A stretch of 5,454 bases of DNA from an uncultured Clostridia bacterium. GTDB lineage: Bacteria; Bacillota; Clostridia; Oscillospirales; Oscillospiraceae. The translations under genes and the position numbers were made by a program. The stretch is taken from the NCBI GenBank assembly GCA_946187475.1, contig CAMHRJ010000167.1:1-5454 (forward strand), in the 5' to 3' direction. The notes beneath the pieces were generated by a model that worked only from the letters and a program-made list of their open reading frames with translations, ran no database searches and was not told the DNA's origin. Of this stretch, positions 4,668-5,454 are shown piece by piece (positions within the stretch are counted from its first letter, which is position 1; the number at the start of each line of letters is the position of its first letter).

Positions 4668-5291
4668 ATGCCGAACGCAAAGCTTTTCAACATGGCCGCC
4701 GAGAACATCGGCGAGGTTACGCTCTCCGATGCTGTTTTTGGAGTGGAACCGAACCAGTCTGTGCTGCATGACGCAGTGAAGAACCACCTGGCCAACTGCC
4801 GTCAGGGCACCCAGAGTGCGCTGACCAAGGGCGAAGTGAGCTACACCACCGCCAAGCCCTGGCGCCAGAAGGGCACCGGCCGCGCCCGCGCCGGCTACAA
4901 GGGCTCTCCCGTGTGGACCCACGGCGGCGTCGCTTTCGCGCCGAAGCCGCGTGACTACAGCTACACCCTCAACAAGAAGGTCCGCCGTCTGGCCCTGAAG
5001 AGCGCTCTGAGCGCCAAGGCCGCCGAGGGCGCCATATACGTGATCGACGACCTGCACATGGACGAGATCAAGACCAAGGCTTTCCAGGCGTTCCTGAACA
5101 AGCTGGGTGTCGAGGGCAAGGCTCTGGTCATCACCGAGAACGTCAACGAGAACGTCGTCAAGAGCTCTCGCAACATCCCCGGCGTGACCAGCACCACCGC
5201 CACCATCATCAGCCCCTACACGGTGCTGAACAACCGCGCTCTGATCGTTGATCAGGCCGCGCTGAAGAAAATCGAGGAGGTGTTCGCATGA
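4668..5291 (+). CDS. rplD: 50S ribosomal protein L4 (uL4)
   Basis: The protein has 207 residues, the usual length for L4. It binds 23S rRNA domain I and extends a loop into the nascent-peptide exit tunnel. That loop is recognisable as KPWRQKGTGRARAG (63-76), followed by SPVWTHGGVAFAPKPRDY and the conserved KVRRLALKSALS helix. The C-terminal part (IYVIDDL..., ALVITE..., VLNNRALIVDQAAL) fits the Rossmann-like globular domain. The start has AAAGGAG (4652-4658) at 9 nt. In E. coli, L4 is the autoregulator of the S10 operon, binding its leader to cause attenuation and translational repression. Whether that holds here is open, but the structured leader upstream of rpsJ makes it testable. Its stop overlaps the start of rplW. 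Confidence 0.98.
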   Translation: MPNAKLFNMAAENIGEVTLSDAVFGVEPNQSVLHDAVKNHLANCRQGTQSALTKGEVSYTTAKPWRQKGTGRARAGYKGSPVWTHGGVAFAPKPRDYSYTLNKKVRRLALKSALSAKAAEGAIYVIDDLHMDEIKTKAFQAFLNKLGVEGKALVITENVNENVVKSSRNIPGVTSTTATIISPYTVLNNRALIVDQAALKKIEEVFA

Positions 5292-5454
5292 AAACCGCTT
5301 ACGACGTGATCCTCCGCCCGATCATCACCGAGCAGTCCATGGAAGACCTTGACATCAAAAAGTATGTCTTCGAGGTCGCTCCCTCCGCCGGCAAGATCGA
5401 GATCAAGAAGGCCATCGAGGAGATCTTCGACGTGAAGGTCATCAAGGTGACCAC
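5288..5454 (+). CDS. rplW: 50S ribosomal protein L23 (uL23), N-terminal part (3' end outside window)
   Basis: The first 55 codons are visible, beginning MKTAYDVILRPIITEQSM, the typical L23 start (a D/P-hinged first helix with P-ITE). KYVFEVAPSAGKIEIKKAIEE and the FDVKVIKV strand follow. L23 sits at the tunnel exit and is the docking site for trigger factor and SRP. The ATG overlaps the rplD stop (ATGA at 5288-5291), and GAGGAGG (5274-5280) lies inside the rplD end, so translation is probably coupled. The order rpsJ-rplC-rplD-rplW is the conserved S10 operon order. Confidence 0.96.
   Translation, partial: MKTAYDVILRPIITEQSMEDLDIKKYVFEVAPSAGKIEIKKAIEEIFDVKVIKVT

Noticed and set aside
3858..5057. 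399-codon open frame on the - strand over rplC and rplD
   Set aside because: It is antisense to two unmistakable ribosomal protein genes, is of low complexity, and arises from high GC at third positions.
1..5454. Novel defence, mobile or biosynthetic gene system
   Set aside because: All coding sequence is accounted for by methionine/one-carbon and ribosomal protein genes. No CRISPR repeats, transposase, toxin-antitoxin pair, tRNA or integration site was seen.

Overview
The window looks like a chromosome segment of a GC-rich anaerobic Firmicute of class Clostridia, probably near Oscillospiraceae. This placement is an inference. It rests on the clostridial-type S10 sequence (residues around VTILRAVHKYKDSREQFE), a MetH whose protein ends right after the cobalamin domain, a fused homocysteine methyltransferase/methylenetetrahydrofolate reductase, strong GGAGG-type ribosome binding sites, and intergenic palindromes of the TTGTAGGGG and CATTGCGA..GTGGCAATCCG kinds. 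All genes lie on the + strand.

Bases 1-2769 hold a methionine/one-carbon module. It begins with the 3' end of a B12-dependent methionine synthase (metH-like, cut by the window edge). A 313-nt gap filled with two palindromic repeats follows, then a complete 587-residue fusion protein with an N-terminal homocysteine S-methyltransferase and a C-terminal methylenetetrahydrofolate reductase. Together they can make 5-methyltetrahydrofolate and pass its methyl group to homocysteine.

Bases 2770-3371 contain no gene. In order they hold a large nested inverted repeat (2777-2938), a 13-bp perfect hairpin (2992-3022), an A/T-rich UP-like block with a good sigma-A promoter (3052-3080), and a leader of about 285 nt that can fold into five successive hairpins. 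The third hairpin (3237-3256) is followed by T5 and is a candidate attenuator.

Bases 3372-5454 are the start of the S10 ribosomal protein operon: rpsJ, rplC, rplD and the beginning of rplW. rplC-rplD are closely spaced and rplD-rplW overlap by four bases. rpsJ and rplC, however, are separated by 243 nt that contain another series of strong stems. L3 carries a C-terminal tail with an in-frame 24-bp tandem duplication.

I found no defence system, transposase, CRISPR array, tRNA or rRNA. The coding content is housekeeping. The observations most worth following are the two structured non-coding regions of the S10 operon (before rpsJ and before rplC) and the repeat copies that bracket the methionine gene.
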